Positions 44,270 through 55,742 of a stretch of 64,000 nucleotides of DNA are shown piece after piece. The stretch covers positions 124,001 through 188,000 of the forward strand of contig JAMXSV010000019.1 in assembly GCA_027559495.1 (NCBI GenBank). The letters run 5' to 3'. The first letter of the stretch is position 1; the number at the start of each line of letters is the position of its first letter. Both the position numbers and the translations under genes were made by a program. The notes beneath the pieces were generated by a model that saw nothing but the letters and a program-made list of their open reading frames with translations, ran no database searches and was not told the DNA's origin. Origin of the DNA: Aurifilum marmelostoma. Taxonomy: Eukaryota > Ascomycota > Sordariomycetes > Diaporthales > Cryphonectriaceae.

Positions 44270-45272
44270 TCACATGTACTTCTCTGCCTCTAGATATCTC
44301 TCGCAGTGGTCCCCGATGCCAAAGACGTGACACTGACAAGACTCGCGGCTCGGACAGCTTGAGAAACAGGAGATGTGCTGTTAGCACATTGACCAAGATC
44401 TAGATAATGCGCAAGACTGTTTAGAATCAGTAGTGGGGGAGACCACTTACAACTCAGCAGGCATCCCGAACCACACGTGCCAGAGGTGCTCCATCAGCCG
44501 TCCGCTATTCAGGCTCTGCAGTGGCGTATTGATCAGCCAGCTCCGCAGGTCAAGCCACCACTCCAGACTCCTCATCTGGATCCTCTCCCTGCTGACAGCA
44601 AACTGCGCACAGCACGGCGCGGCCAGCCTGCTGGGGACTTGCTCCCCCCTTCTGTGTGTCCAGAAAGGCGTGCAGGAGGGTGGCCAGGTGAGCCTTCCTG
44701 TCCATCTTGGCGAAGTGGGCCCAATCGCCTGGTGTGGCGCCCTCGAGCGGCACGATGTTCTCGCACCCGGAGAGGCAGCGCGTGCTCGCGTAGCCTGCCT
44801 TTAGGATGTACTGGGGCCTCAACCGGGACAGCTCCTCCAGGGAGTCGAGCTTCTGGTGCCAGGCCCGGAGGTGGGCGTGGTGAAAGAAGACAACGTCCGG
44901 AAGGGCATCGTAGTGGTCAATAATGTAGGTGAGATAGACCATGGCCTCATTGCCCGCCGTAGAGGGAACAGAGAGCGCGGCAGACAAGGGCTCGTCGACA
45001 CGGTAGTGAGCGATGGTCCAGTTGAGAGAAGCGGGGATCTGAGAGAGCCAGGCCGTGTCGTCCTTTGTCGTTGAGGCCACAACAAGGGTCTTGGTTGGAT
45101 TGGAAGGTGGTGCATTCTTGTGGCTTGCTGTGACTGGTAGGGACTGACGATTCTTTGGCGAGGATTGGCCGAATAGCATCTTTGCAATGATGGTGAGGAA
45201 GATGGCGGAGAGCATGGGGTAGACGAGGAGGGACACTGCAGCCCGGAGCTGCCTCTTCTTGGAGACGCCCAT
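44270..45272 (-). CDS. DUF3431 protein with a one-base frameshift
   Basis: Exon 1 (45272-44451) starts MGVSKKRQLRAAVSLLVYPM with a signal-anchor helix, then has family signatures LVVASTTKDDTAWL and EAMVYLTYIIDHYD, and LPDVVFFHHAHLRAWH. At HAFLDTQKGG the open frame leaves the family; one base earlier in a run of six C (plus strand 44644-44649) restores EQVPSRLAAPCCAQFAVSR, then SLEWWLDLRSWLI and EHLWHVWFGMPAE. A 93-nt intron (GTAAGT donor at 44450, CTCAAG acceptor at 44358) leads to exon 2 (44357-44270), ending CPSRESCQCHVFGIGDHC. The donor is in phase only if one base is removed, which supports a real or sequencing indel; the restored protein would be about 302 residues. DUF3431 proteins are probably Golgi or secretory type II membrane proteins resembling glycosyltransferases; function unknown. 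Confidence 0.85.
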
Positions 45273-46231
45273 TACGGATGGTTGACAACGACGAGGTTGA
45301 GTATGTGTGCGATCTCCATGATAATCAGAGATTGAAACAAGAGCATGCTGATATGGGCGAGGAGAAAGAGGACACAAATATCTGATCAAACAGGAGAGAA
45401 AATGACGACAGTGTAAGCACGTTGGACAGGGGTGTTTTGTCAAGAAGCTCGAAATGAGACGATGTTTGTATCAGATATGGCAGCCCCAGGGCGATTTCTG
45501 CTGCAAGAGACCCTGGGAATGGAGGGGCTCATATTGTGACACTGCGCGAGGAGCGTAGCTGGGCTGCTACCGAAGCGAAATAGAACAGACATCTCTGTGC
45601 GCGGTGGTTAGAAATTAGAAAGTGAAGGTTGATCGCTTGATGAGCTTATCCTGCCGGACCCTGAGCCCCTGTCCAGCTTCTCGTCGCGGTCGCAGCCACA
45701 GCGCTTGGGAATGACAGGTCTCATCCATTACCTTTTCTGTCTTGTCGTCCCATACGGTGTCAATAGAATACAGACGATCATCATAGGAAAAGCAGTCCTC
45801 CACTTTTGAAATGCGAATGCATCGCAGGGGTTCAGAGGAGTTGTGCATTTGTACAGCAAAGGTATCATGGAATTGGTGTTCCACTGTGTTCCTCTACCCC
45901 GCTAACATCGATCGATTGCCGCCAGAGCTCCAGGGGGTACTCGCGCCTTGCTACAGTGGGGCCGGAACCCAAAAGCTGGGGGGAGCTCGGCAACGCCAGG
46001 CCATGATCAGCCGAGGATCCTCGCCAGATTCCGGGACAATCATCACGCGACAATAGGTTGCTGCTGCTACAGCTATGTCACTTCGCCCTCTCTGCCTCCG
46101 CCCAACCCCAAACAAACCAACCACCAGGAACCTACCACTGACTGCAGAGCTGCTACCTCCACCACCAATCACTTCTGCCATCACTACCTCATAACTGCCC
46201 CCGGCCTGCGGAAAAAAATCCCTACCAAAAG
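45273..46231. other. Intergenic stretch with a doubtful small frame
   Basis: A minus-strand ATG frame, 45884-45615 (89 codons), contains CIRISKVEDCFSYDDRLYS and TVWDDKTEKVMDETCHS and looks mildly protein-like, but no homologue is recognised and no splice model is clear. Otherwise no gene is seen. The right end must hold the promoter of the gene at 46232. Confidence 0.3.
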
Positions 46232-47017
46232 ATGGGCATCATTAAGCGCACCTTATATACGACCGCCCTGACGGGGACGGCGTTCGTGGGATACATTGCG
46301 GGCACGACCTCGGTTATCTGCCCGCTGCCTCGCGACGACCCCATCTGGTCCAGCAAGATCTATGCCCGCTACAACATCCACAACAACCCCACGACCCAAG
46401 ACGTGTGCATCAAGCGAATACCCCTCGACAAGATCAGGCCCGAGCTGCTGCAGAAGGAGGGCGATCTGGCTGTCGAGTTCTGCCGGGGCGTGTGGGCAGG
46501 ATGGGGTGAGTTTGAGACCCGCTCCCGCCCTCTTCTATCGTGCATAGTCGCAAGGAATGCTAACCAGAGAGGGGGGCATTTATGCTTCCCCCCCGCGTAA
46601 TCAACAGCATACCGTCTGCAGCGCCGCTACCTCGCTCAGAAATACGAACCCCAAGCCCCGAACCAGCTCTGGGCCCCTCGCGAGCTCGCCACGTCGAATT
46701 ATGAGCTAGGAACCTGCATTACGGACCATTTCGAGGTCGTAGACAAGACCCCAACCTCCATCACTGTACGCTGCGGCGACTCCCCGCGCACCCAGGGCGG
46801 GCGAGACAGCGACGGCCTGTTTGTTATGTATGCCGAGGTGGACAAGGAGCGGAACGAGGTCGAGCTGGGGCTCAAGAGCTGCTTCTTCAACAGCGCCGCG
46901 CGGCAGGACGGCATACTGGGCCCTATGCCCAAGTACATGGAGATTGCGCATCAGTACTACGCGAGGCTGTGGATGGTCAGCGCCAGCCGTTGGGTCACCA
47001 AGGGCTTGTTTGGCTAG
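46232..47017 (+). CDS. Conserved-looking fungal protein of unknown function, N-terminal membrane helix
   Basis: Two exons, 46232-46505 and 46608-47017 (GTGAGT donor, CAACAG acceptor, phase 1), 227 residues. I do not recognise a named family. The first 30 residues (MGIIKRTLYTTALTGTAFVG, then YIAGTTSVICPLP) form a positively charged start and one hydrophobic helix, compatible with a membrane anchor or a mitochondrial targeting sequence. The rest is soluble: IWSSKIYARYNIHNNPTTQD, YRLQRRYLAQKYEP, LWAPRELATSNYELGTCITD and an alternating beta-rich part (SITVRCGDSP to VELGLKSCFF). The sharp splice junction and even composition argue for a functional gene. No catalytic motif is visible. Confidence 0.75.
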
Positions 47018-48149
47018 AGGGACGTGGGAAGATTGATGAAGAGTTCGGCCGTGAACTGGTGTCAGTACAGATCGGCGAGGGGGGTGGGGGGCTTTATGGA
47101 TCTGAGAGATTTGCAGAAACGAGCATGGCAAGAAAAGTTTGGTTGACGGACGACTGCGGGCGCATTGGGATACTTTCTGCCCTGGACGGGCATCATTTTC
47201 ATGTCGATATTTGTTGGAATTGGTGTACAACTACCCATCTCTCAGCATCAATGCCCACATGTATGATATTCAAGAGGACAAAAATAATACCAGTCTGGTT
47301 GTTACCGGAACTCTGGTCACGCGGAGTTTGTTGGCCGATGACGAGGGGCAGTTGTGGTGGTGGCCATAGCTGGTAGCTGTGCTGCTTTAAGCCGGAGTGG
47401 AGGAGGAGGAGGAGGAGGGGGAGGGGGCCCGCCCCAGGGCCTATCTTGCCGGGCCTCACTAGTACCATTGGGGGTTATAGGCAGCACGGCTTGCATGAGG
47501 GCACGATTGTTAGAGGGGCTGAGGCGCTCACTCGGGCCCTCGGATACACTAATGGCACCACCACCCGAAACCGCACAGCGCCCGCTATAGGGCCAACCAT
47601 AGGGGCGTCCTGGTGCCCTCCCCTCCAACCACATCGTCACATTCGATAGCCCTGGACCCTGAATCTCACGGGTCGAAACCTCGTCTAGCAGGTCCACCCG
47701 CCACGCACTATATACTACGGGTGGTAGATACTGCTAGTCACCAGGTCAGTTACGCCCTTGTTGCCCGTCTGCTCACTTTAGTTGCCAAAGAGGGAAAAAA
47801 GAGAGGGGCAATGTCGGTACATTCACTATCATTTATCACTAGACCAGCCAGTGCCACCATCCGTGCATTATCATCCATTATCATCATTATTCCGTTTGCT
47901 GCTCCTCCACCCCTTCTCCTCACCATCAAATACTACTAATACGACGAGAGATTCGATAAGAACGGGCAAGAATATATATAAACCTTTCTCCTGGTCCACC
48001 ACCCGCATCAAGTCCTCCACTGTACAGCAAGAACTGTTCCCTATCCTCCTCCTCCTCCTCCTGCTGCAGGTCCATCCTTCTCAGTTGAAACTCTCCCAAG
48101 ATCACGTCAGAGATTATCTATCTGCTCATCCTCAGCCTGTCGAGTCAAC
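47018..48149. other. Intergenic region with amine oxidase promoter
   Basis: No gene seen. A GGA-repeat block lies at 47397-47425 and a G-rich run follows. The last 180 bp hold a TATA box and a CT-rich leader. Confidence 0.5.
47973..47982 (+). promoter_or_regulatory. TATA box, copper amine oxidase gene
   Basis: TATATATAAA, 168 bp before the start codon, followed by a CTCCTCCTC-type leader. Confidence 0.5.
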
Positions 48150-50494
48150 ATGACGGCAGACGATACCAAGGCCGCCACAAGCACGCCAGTGCAGGCAGAT
48201 GGTGTAGAAGGCACCAAGACGGCCAGTGACACTCACAGTCCCGACAGCAAGACGGGTCCTTCGCATCCCCTCGGTCCTCTGACCAAGGACGAGATTTCTC
48301 GATCATCTGCTCTGATCAGGGCTCAGTGGCCAGAGGGCACCAAGTTTCAATTCAAGATCATCACCCTCCTGGAGCCGCCAAAAGCCGAACTGGCCCCATA
48401 TCTCGAGGCGGAGAAGGCGGGTCAGACGCCTAAGCCGGTCGAGAGGAAGAGCCAGATTGTCTATTACCTAAGAAATACGGTAAGAATGACCATACAACCA
48501 AAATACAATGGCGGAAAGGCGTCTGGTTCATTGCTGACAGCAACGTCTTCACAGGACAAACTCCACGAGGCCGTCGTCAGCCTCACCGCCAACAAGGTCG
48601 AGAGCAATGTCCGCCTCGGCCCCTTTGTGCATGCCCCCGGCGACGGGGAGGAGCTCATCGCCATCGAGAAGGTCTTGATGGAGGATGAGGGTGTCAAGGC
48701 CGAAATTGCCAAGCTGAAGCTGCCCGAGGGCACTGTGGTGGTCTCGGATCCATGGATCTATGGTAAGTAGAATAAGACGATTGGGCAACCAAGGACTTTC
48801 CAAGGAAGTGTCGGTTTTCAAGCACTGACAGAAACTTCTGCTTAGGTTCTGATGGCGTTCATGAGGGCCTCTTCTCCGACCACAAGCGCATCAAGCAGTG
48901 CTTCCTCTACATGCGTGACCCGGCCAACGGTTCCGAGGTAGACAGCTGCCACTACGCATTCCCGCTGCCCATCTCCCCGGTCGTCGACACGGTCGACCAC
49001 AAGGTGATCCGCATCGACATCCTGCCTACAGGCCACGACAGCACCGTCAAGCCCCTGGAACCCTGGAAGGGCCCCGTACCTCCCAACGAGTACATACCCG
49101 AGGCCCAGCCCAACGGTCTCCGCAAGGACCTCAAGCCCCTCCAGGTCGTCCAGCCCGAGGGCGCCTCCTTCACCGTCTCTCCTTTCAGCGAGCTCGGCAA
49201 GACCATCAACTGGCAGAAGTGGGATTTCAAGGTCGGCTTCAACCAGCGCGAAGGCATGGTCCTCTACGATGTCTATTACGACGGCCGGCCCCTCTTCCAC
49301 CGTCTGTCGCTCTCCGATATGGCCATTCCCTACGCCGATCCGCGCCACCCCTTCCACAAGAAACAGGCCTTTGACCTTGGCGATGTCGGCGCTGGCATCA
49401 TGGCAAACAACCTCTCCCTCGGGTGCGACTGTCTCGGTGCCATCTACTACATCTCCGGCGTCCTCACCGACAGCGAGGGCCAGCCTGTGGACTACCCGAA
49501 CGTGGTCTGCATCCACGAGCAGGACTCCGGTCTGCTGTGGAAGCACACAAACTACCGCACCAACCGTGCCGTCGTCGTGCGCAATCGCGAGCTGGTCCTA
49601 CAGACCATCCTGACTGTGTCCAACTATGAGTACATCCTCGCGTGGAACTTCAACCTGGCCGGTGACATCACCTACGAGGTGCGCGCCACGGGCATCTTGT
49701 CCACACAGCCAGTCGATCTGGACCTCTCGACGACGCCGCACCCATATGGTACTGTCGTGCACCCCGGCGTGCTGGGCGGCTACCATCAGCACTTTTTCTC
49801 TCTGCGCGTTGACCCCATGGTCGGCGGGAGAGGCAACCAGGCCGTGGTCTACGATGAGGCGTATGCCATCCCGCGGGACAGCAAGGAGAACCCCCACGGC
49901 GTCGGCTACACGGTCAAGCGCACCCCCATCACGACGTCTGGTGGGTACGACCTCGACGTTGCCAAGAACAGGACGTTCAAGATTGTCAACACTGGCGTCA
50001 AGAATCCCGTCAACGGCTCCAACGTCGGGTATAAGATCCACGTGCCCCCGATGCAGCCCATGCTGGCAGACAGCGAGTCCTACCACTTCAAGCGGGCCGA
50101 GTTTGCTGATCACAACATCTACGTGACCAAGTACGCCGAGAACGAGCTGTTTGCAGGCGGCTACTACACCAACCAGTCGCGGGGTGGCACCGGCGTGCGC
50201 TCGTGGGCCGACCGCAAGGACAAGCTGGGAGATGGCGGCGAGGACCCCGTCGTGTGGGTGCAGTTCGGCATCAACCACATCCCGCGTATCGAGGACTTCC
50301 CGGTCATGCCCATGGAGATGCTCAAGGTGACGCTGCGGCCTGTCAACTTCTTTGACCGCAACCCGGCGCTGGACGTGCCGCCTAGCAGGCAGGAGGTTAA
50401 CTGCAGCACTGCCCTGAATGGCGTTATAGATGGCGCCGCCCAATTGAAGATCGGCGAGGGGGGCGCGCCTGAAGCCTGTTGCAGCAAGTCATGA
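48150..50494 (+). CDS. Copper amine oxidase (primary-amine oxidase, TPQ type)
   Basis: Three exons, 48150-48479, 48555-48762 and 48846-50494, all GT-AG and in phase, 728 residues. The enzyme oxidises primary amines to aldehydes with release of ammonia and hydrogen peroxide. The cofactor site is N-Y440-E-Y in TVSNYEYILAWNF, where Tyr440 becomes topaquinone; copper ligands are His493 and His495 (GGYHQHFFSLRVD) and His657 (INHIPRIEDFPVMP). The catalytic-base region is AFDLGDVGAG. N2 and N3 domains precede the catalytic beta-sandwich. No signal peptide is seen, as in the peroxisomal fungal group, but the C-terminus CCSKS is not a standard SKL-type signal, so location is open. The N-terminal 45 residues are low complexity. 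A cupin gene follows on the same strand 1.17 kb downstream. Confidence 0.96.
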
Positions 50495-51662
50495 GACGGG
50501 CAGACATTAGACAGTGGATCAACCCTGTGGACCACCTCTATAGATAGATATATATGTGGTTCATATGAAAGAAGCCAGTCAAAGAAAGTCGAAGGTCAAT
50601 CCAGATGCTTTCCCTTTCCATCTTTTCTAAGCAGTGACAGCACTGCGCGTATCAATTGTGACGTTATCTATTGCTGTGGATGCCGTGATATCGCTCGCTG
50701 TACACTGAATGGAAAGCAATGTGATTTGATTACTCACGATCCGGCAGTCTTCCCTGACCCTCGTATCAATGAGACGCTTGCCCATTGGCTGCATAATCAC
50801 GCCAATCAATCGTCACGGCAGATGCAAGATGCAGGTGAGATGTGTGCGCGACAACAACGCGCCGCAAAGTGTCCGGGGTCTCCCACGGAGAACTATCGGT
50901 ATTGAAGATAGATAGATAGCACTTTCCAGGCCGGGGCCACATGGACATGTCATGGTCACAAGCCAAGCCAAAACAACCAGGTCACAGCGCCACAGGATTA
51001 GGTTCTGAAGCCGCAGCATACCATTCCGATAGATCGCCATCGCCGTTCTCGGAAGAGAGAGGGGAAATTCAACTTCTGAGGCTTTGGGCGGGGGGCCATC
51101 AAGACCAGCAACCCGTGGGCACCGCATTTCCCCACATGGGCAGCGCTTGGGTTTCCCCCCTACCTTTCCAGCCGCTAGATAATCAATTGAATTGGGTCCA
51201 TTGGGCCGCTGCCCGACCGGTCGTCCGCCTAGATAAGAAGGGAGATGTTCGATTGGGAGAAAAGGAGGCACACGAAGGAGAAATGAGGGGGGAGGAGGAC
51301 GGATGGAATAGCCTAGACTATCTCCTCCTTTGACTTTGTCGGGCTGAGATGACTTGTGATACACACTATCACCAGCGACAACGGCGATTGTCAGCCCTGG
51401 GCTCGGCGCTTTCTCGCATTTTGAGGTGTGACCTAGTATTAGCTGTTCAGTCGATCATATGTGAGGAAGAGAGGCTTATTATATATCCCTGGCACATTCG
51501 CATCCGTGGACACGGGAGGTCCTTTGATGTTCTTGACTTATAACCTTTTTTTCGACTGAGAGCATATCACTTTTGAGCACGCGTCGGAAGTGTACAGCGT
51601 GTCCACACACAGATATCTTCTGCCCTCAACATAACATCAAGTAACAACAACAAAGTTCCACC
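50495..51662. other. Intergenic, amine oxidase to cupin
   Basis: No gene is supported. The frames up to 183 codons on the minus strand (50813-51364) are Pro/Arg-rich without motifs. The right end holds the cupin promoter. Confidence 0.5.
51480..51486 (+). promoter_or_regulatory. TATA box, cupin gene
   Basis: TATATAT in TTATTATATATCCCTGG, about 177 bp upstream of the cupin start codon. Confidence 0.45.
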
Positions 51663-52037
51663 ATGGCGACAGAGTCAAAGTCCATCTCTTACCAACACTA
51701 CGCAGGCCTGCCGGCATCATTCTCCCCCCAGCTCCTGGCCAATGAAAACGCTTACCTCGAGGACATCTTCACCTCCGAGGCCACCAACCCGGAGAGCCCC
51801 CTCTCCTCAGGCCTCTTCCGCCTCGAGCCCGGCACCCCTCTCAAGTACACCTACACATACGACGAGATGAAGATCATTCTGGACGGCGACTTCACCATCG
51901 TCGACGAGACGGGCCAGACGGTCAACGCCAAGAAGGGTGACCACTTCTTCTTCCCCAAGGGCGTGACGGTCACATTTACGAGCGAAAAGGGCGGGGTAGC
52001 GTTTTACGTCGGACAGAGGAAGAAGGGCGCTGTCTAA
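51663..52037 (+). CDS. Single-domain cupin, EutQ-like
   Basis: A 124-residue intronless protein. The cupin barrel covers most of it: LFRLEPGTPLKYTYTYDEMK, then ILDGDFTIVDETGQT and KKGDHFFFPKGVTVTFTS. This layout (YxYDExxxxLxGxxT, then KxGDxxFxPKG) matches the small fungal cupins annotated as ethanolamine utilization EutQ-like or DUF861-like. The residues that would bind metal (Glu in YDEM and His in GDHFFF) are present in part, so metal binding is possible. In bacteria EutQ is an acetate kinase-like protein of the eut system; fungal function is not established. Its position next to an amine oxidase on the same strand is suggestive only. ATG context CCACC-ATGG is very good. Confidence 0.85.
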   Translation: MATESKSISYQHYAGLPASFSPQLLANENAYLEDIFTSEATNPESPLSSGLFRLEPGTPLKYTYTYDEMKIILDGDFTIVDETGQTVNAKKGDHFFFPKGVTVTFTSEKGGVAFYVGQRKKGAV

Positions 52038-52952
52038 AAAAGGTTATGGGGAGTCGACTATGCTTTTTAGCCATAAATCTGATGACCAAGACCAGAATTT
52101 GGAGAGAGATGTCAAGGCAAATCCTCTGGTACTAAATTACATGAATGTTCGACATGCAGATCGCTGTCCTGCGTTTTCCATATTGTTGATATTCATGATT
52201 TGCTATCCCTGGATATATTGATAAAAAGAATACAGCAAGGAAACAATCTCTACCAGGCTCAATTGAAGAACTCCAAGGCTCTCTGCAGACTAATAGTCTT
52301 TGATAACAAAGGGTGGTGACCTGTGTTTGTTTGACCACTTGATGAACCCGAGGAACAATGCAAGTCTACTGGTCATTGCTCATGCCATCGCTTTCACAAC
52401 TGTCCTTCGGAAAGAGAACGTAATAATTATGTGGTCAAGACACCTCGCAGTCATCCGATCAGTATGATCCTGGCTTTTCCTCGAAATACCAAATGCTTCC
52501 TTGCGGGTTCAACGGCCTCATGTCCCTAGACGGTCTACAACAAGCTCTTGATAGCATTGCAAGTGAATTTACAGAGCCTACAGGGGTAGACTTGGCCATG
52601 AAGAGGGAGTCTCCTTGGAGGTTGCAATGTGCTAGTCACCTTGTTCTGATACTGGTTGGGGGACATGACCTTGTGTAACAGCTCAATCTCAACATTGTAC
52701 CTCTATATTATTTGTTCAACATTTGGAACAAATCACCAACTACCGCCTATACATGAAGGTGAGTACGGGAATCCTTCTATTTAGTCACAGATGTTTGTGA
52801 AGCATGCTTGTGTCTGGTGGGGAATACATCCAGATATAAATATCTCCTTTTGTTTTCTTTTCTTCTTTTTTCTTGAGCAATAGAAACCCCCAAAAAAGGC
52901 TTCTTGAGACACTACTAAACAAGGCAAAGTCACAAATGAAACAACGAAGAGC
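52038..52952. other. Intergenic stretch
   Basis: About 900 bp, rather AT-rich, with no supported gene. Confidence 0.5.
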
Positions 52953-53516
52953 ATGGAGTCATTAAATTTTGAGGAACCAAATTTCGACGTGGATCCCCTT
53001 TTCCAGAACGGAGAATTGGTCATAGCTCAGCGCCACAACGAGTGTAAGTACATACCCCGGACTCCATAATTGAGATTCATGCTCTGGAAAGCTGTAGCAC
53101 TTGTTGACCATAAGACGCTGGTCGCCAGATGCGATATGGGGCCGTATTAGAGGTGTCAACGTGAGAAAGGGGCCGGGTCAACAACACAAGTACCTCGTTG
53201 TGGAAAAGGCCTGGCTGGAGTATACTACAGTGTAAGCCTGGCCCCTGCCCTCTACATCTTCCAATGCCCCTCTGGCCCCCTCACCGTTGGTAGAGTGGTC
53301 TTCTTTGGGTGTGGATGTGGCAACTCACAACATTCGATACCTAGAACCGAAAACGGTGAGGAATCTGTGGTTCCGTTCTGGAACGACAGTGATATTCCGG
53401 AACACCAGGCCACCTCTGAAATCTACCTTGAGAGTGAAATAACCTTTTGTCCGGAGCATCCGGGCCGTCCTACTCGTAGTATGTGGCCAAGAGATACACC
53501 GACGACTAATGCATGA
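52953..53516 (+). CDS. Small three-exon gene, unknown function (hand-built model)
   Basis: Exons 52953-53043, 53129-53231 and 53294-53516, introns of 85 and 62 nt, 138 residues. Exon 1 reads MESLNFEEPNFDVDPLFQNG, then ELVIAQRHNE, and stops at GAGT-GTAAGT. After a GCCAG acceptor, exon 2 reads YAIWGRIRGVNVRKGPGQQ, then KYLVVEKAWLEYTTV, to a GTAAGC donor; after GGTAG, exon 3 reads VVFFGCGCGNSQ, then VVPFWNDSDIPEHQATSEIY and ITFCPEHPGRPTRS. All phases fit. If intron 2 is wrong, exon 2 would end at a TAA at 53233-53235 and the product would be about 65 residues. No family, signal peptide or membrane segment is recognised. The composition is protein-like in all three exons, which is the main support. 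Confidence 0.45.
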
Positions 53517-55742
53517 TGCACATGCTCTTGAGGATGACGGGCGGATTCTAGACATTCTAGGTGTCATGACAAGGTTGTCATTCTGCCATTTTGAGGAATT
53601 GTAGAAGAAGATGATAATACAAGCGATGAGTGCATTTTGATAAACCTGTTACGTACGTCGTTGGGCCGCAGCGCCAATCCTTCCAATTTATAACTATGTA
53701 ATTAGCGGAAGCCCTTTTCTCCAATTTCGTCAACACACCTTTCCAGGGGATTCCAACGAGCTTGATCTCCAAAGGTTGACCTGTGACGCTGATCACTAGA
53801 AGTAACGCATCATGACGAAGTGCCGAGTGCGACAATGCGGAAAGCCGCAGCCACGGCCGTATACAGCCGAATTGCAACGCGAGGCCCCAATAAGAAGGCT
53901 TGTTCCATAGGAATTCACTCTCGGTTCCGATTGCGATTACACAGCACAAGTGAAAGTAGAACACAGTTGATTGGATGTTAATCATGGCTCTTGTGAACGC
54001 GTGACAAACTGCTATTCTCCACCCAAGATAATTACCACGTAAATCCAGTGCTTATCGATCAATCTCTGTGTAGGCTGTTCTCCCTGACAATCAAGCTGTA
54101 ACGATTGATTACTGGTTAATTATGATGACTGCAGTCCATTAAGCAAGAGGCGTAGCCAGATCTACAAGCTCTCAAACAGCCCCCAATCTCCGGACCCCTT
54201 GGGCGAGCCCGTCTTTGAACCTGACAGATCCTTTCCCTATTGAAGACGTCTCAATACATTTCGGCCTCCGTCACCATGGTCTTACATAAGAAAGTAATAT
54301 CTGAAGTTACTCTTGAGCACGGAGCCACTAAGGCCAAAAGCGTATCTATCTTGGACGGCTTTAATGGTTGTAACTGTCCAAAGAAGTCCAGGTCTAACCA
54401 CAGTCTTAATTAATACACTCAGGATCTGTGGCATATACATGGAGAATCAGTAATTTTTATCTCCTGACTCTCTCACTGGTGGTGATAGTCTTGACGTCCT
54501 CACATATTCTTACAGAAGAATCCATTGAAAAAGGTGTTTATCCATCCATCAAACCATTCTCACATAGACCGGCTCGCGAGGCGTAACTATCCTTCTTGGC
54601 GAAATCTGCATCCGGAGAGTGTTAACAGTGGTTTGGCTTTTCCCGCCTTGAAGCTGACATGGGAAGGCTGATCAATCAACACAGAAAGGGCGCCCCAGAT
54701 CAGAGGCCGGTGATGACCAACCATGCCTAATGTCTCGGAGAAAGAGGAAGAGCAGTCGTTCAACCGGACTACACAACCTTTTGGGACAGATTCCACATCA
54801 TTGCGATCTGACCCGCCAAGCTGCAAGGAATAACATTGGATGTATGGGATGTCTTGTTACTTCTATGACGCGAATCAACATAACCATGGGCCCGCACCCC
54901 TTTCTTGCCAGTGATCCTGCATGGCATCGGCGTAATCAAGCTCTACATGCGACATCTGAACTGCCCTATGTATGCCAGTATCTCCCGAGTAATTATGCAG
55001 CTCGCGCGGTACAATCCTCAACCTACGGCTCCGGAGCGGACCCCTAGTTCATCCGTTGCCGGGCAATCACTGTGTACCTCCAAGCGAGCATACCCCACAG
55101 GGTGTTTTGCTTTGTAATCATGTATGCTCGATTGATTGTCCTCGCCGCTATAGCAGTTCGAGCGGGTGCTGCAAGCCAACTGCCACTCCTCCGATGTGAT
55201 TGCCTTCTGAAAGCACAACTTTTATCTGCGAGTACTGTACTCGTGTAGTACGAAAAAAATAAAAAAATAAAAAAAAACCACTCACCAGAGAGCGCGCGCA
55301 CGTCCCGTCACAGCCAGCCCCAGTCTGCAAAGAGGCCCAGCCATGGGAAGACCACCGATGCTGGTTCAATTAAGCGGGGGCGCGCACGAGTGGTGGAATT
55401 CATGATGGATTAACAAATTACAAATCAAAAGTCGGACCATCCTGCCGGAGACTCTGTACACTAGATCAAGCATTTGTAATGCCACAGCTCGAAACTTGCC
55501 GACACGACCATAACGCTGTCTACTGCTCTCTGTCTTGACGCGTCAGAAACGAGAAGTGTCCTCGCCGCGTCACTGCGCGGCATCGCGACTAACTATAAGA
55601 GTAGATAGATTCTCGTTCGTAATATGTCGTATTTAGATTGTAATCATCAGTTGTTTCCACAGACCCTCCAAAGACCAAGCCCTTCAAATAACTTATCTCG
55701 ATTCGCAAAAAATCAAGTCAGAGTCTCTTCATCATAACAATC
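53517..55742. other. Intergenic stretch, 2.2 kb, no supported gene
   Basis: Frames of 79-135 codons occur on both strands (for example 53578-53985 minus and 54730-55047 plus) without motifs or consistent splice sites. A stretch near 54155-54240 reads SQIYKLSNSPQSPDPLGEP in one frame and could be a relic. An A/T run lies at 55252-55277. The end holds the GST promoter. Confidence 0.45.
55594..55600 (+). promoter_or_regulatory. TATA-like element, GST gene
   Basis: TATAAGA, about 143 bp before the start codon. Confidence 0.4.

Noticed and set aside
49598..50443. 281-codon open frame antisense to the copper amine oxidase
   Set aside because: It is the mirror of a GC-rich coding exon; the sense strand has the full catalytic motif set and the antisense product has no motif.
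50483..50494. C-terminal SKS of the amine oxidase as a peroxisomal signal
   Set aside because: It is not a canonical SKL-type tripeptide; location left open.
53578..53985. 135-codon minus-strand frame
   Set aside because: No motif, no signal peptide, and composition is not convincing.
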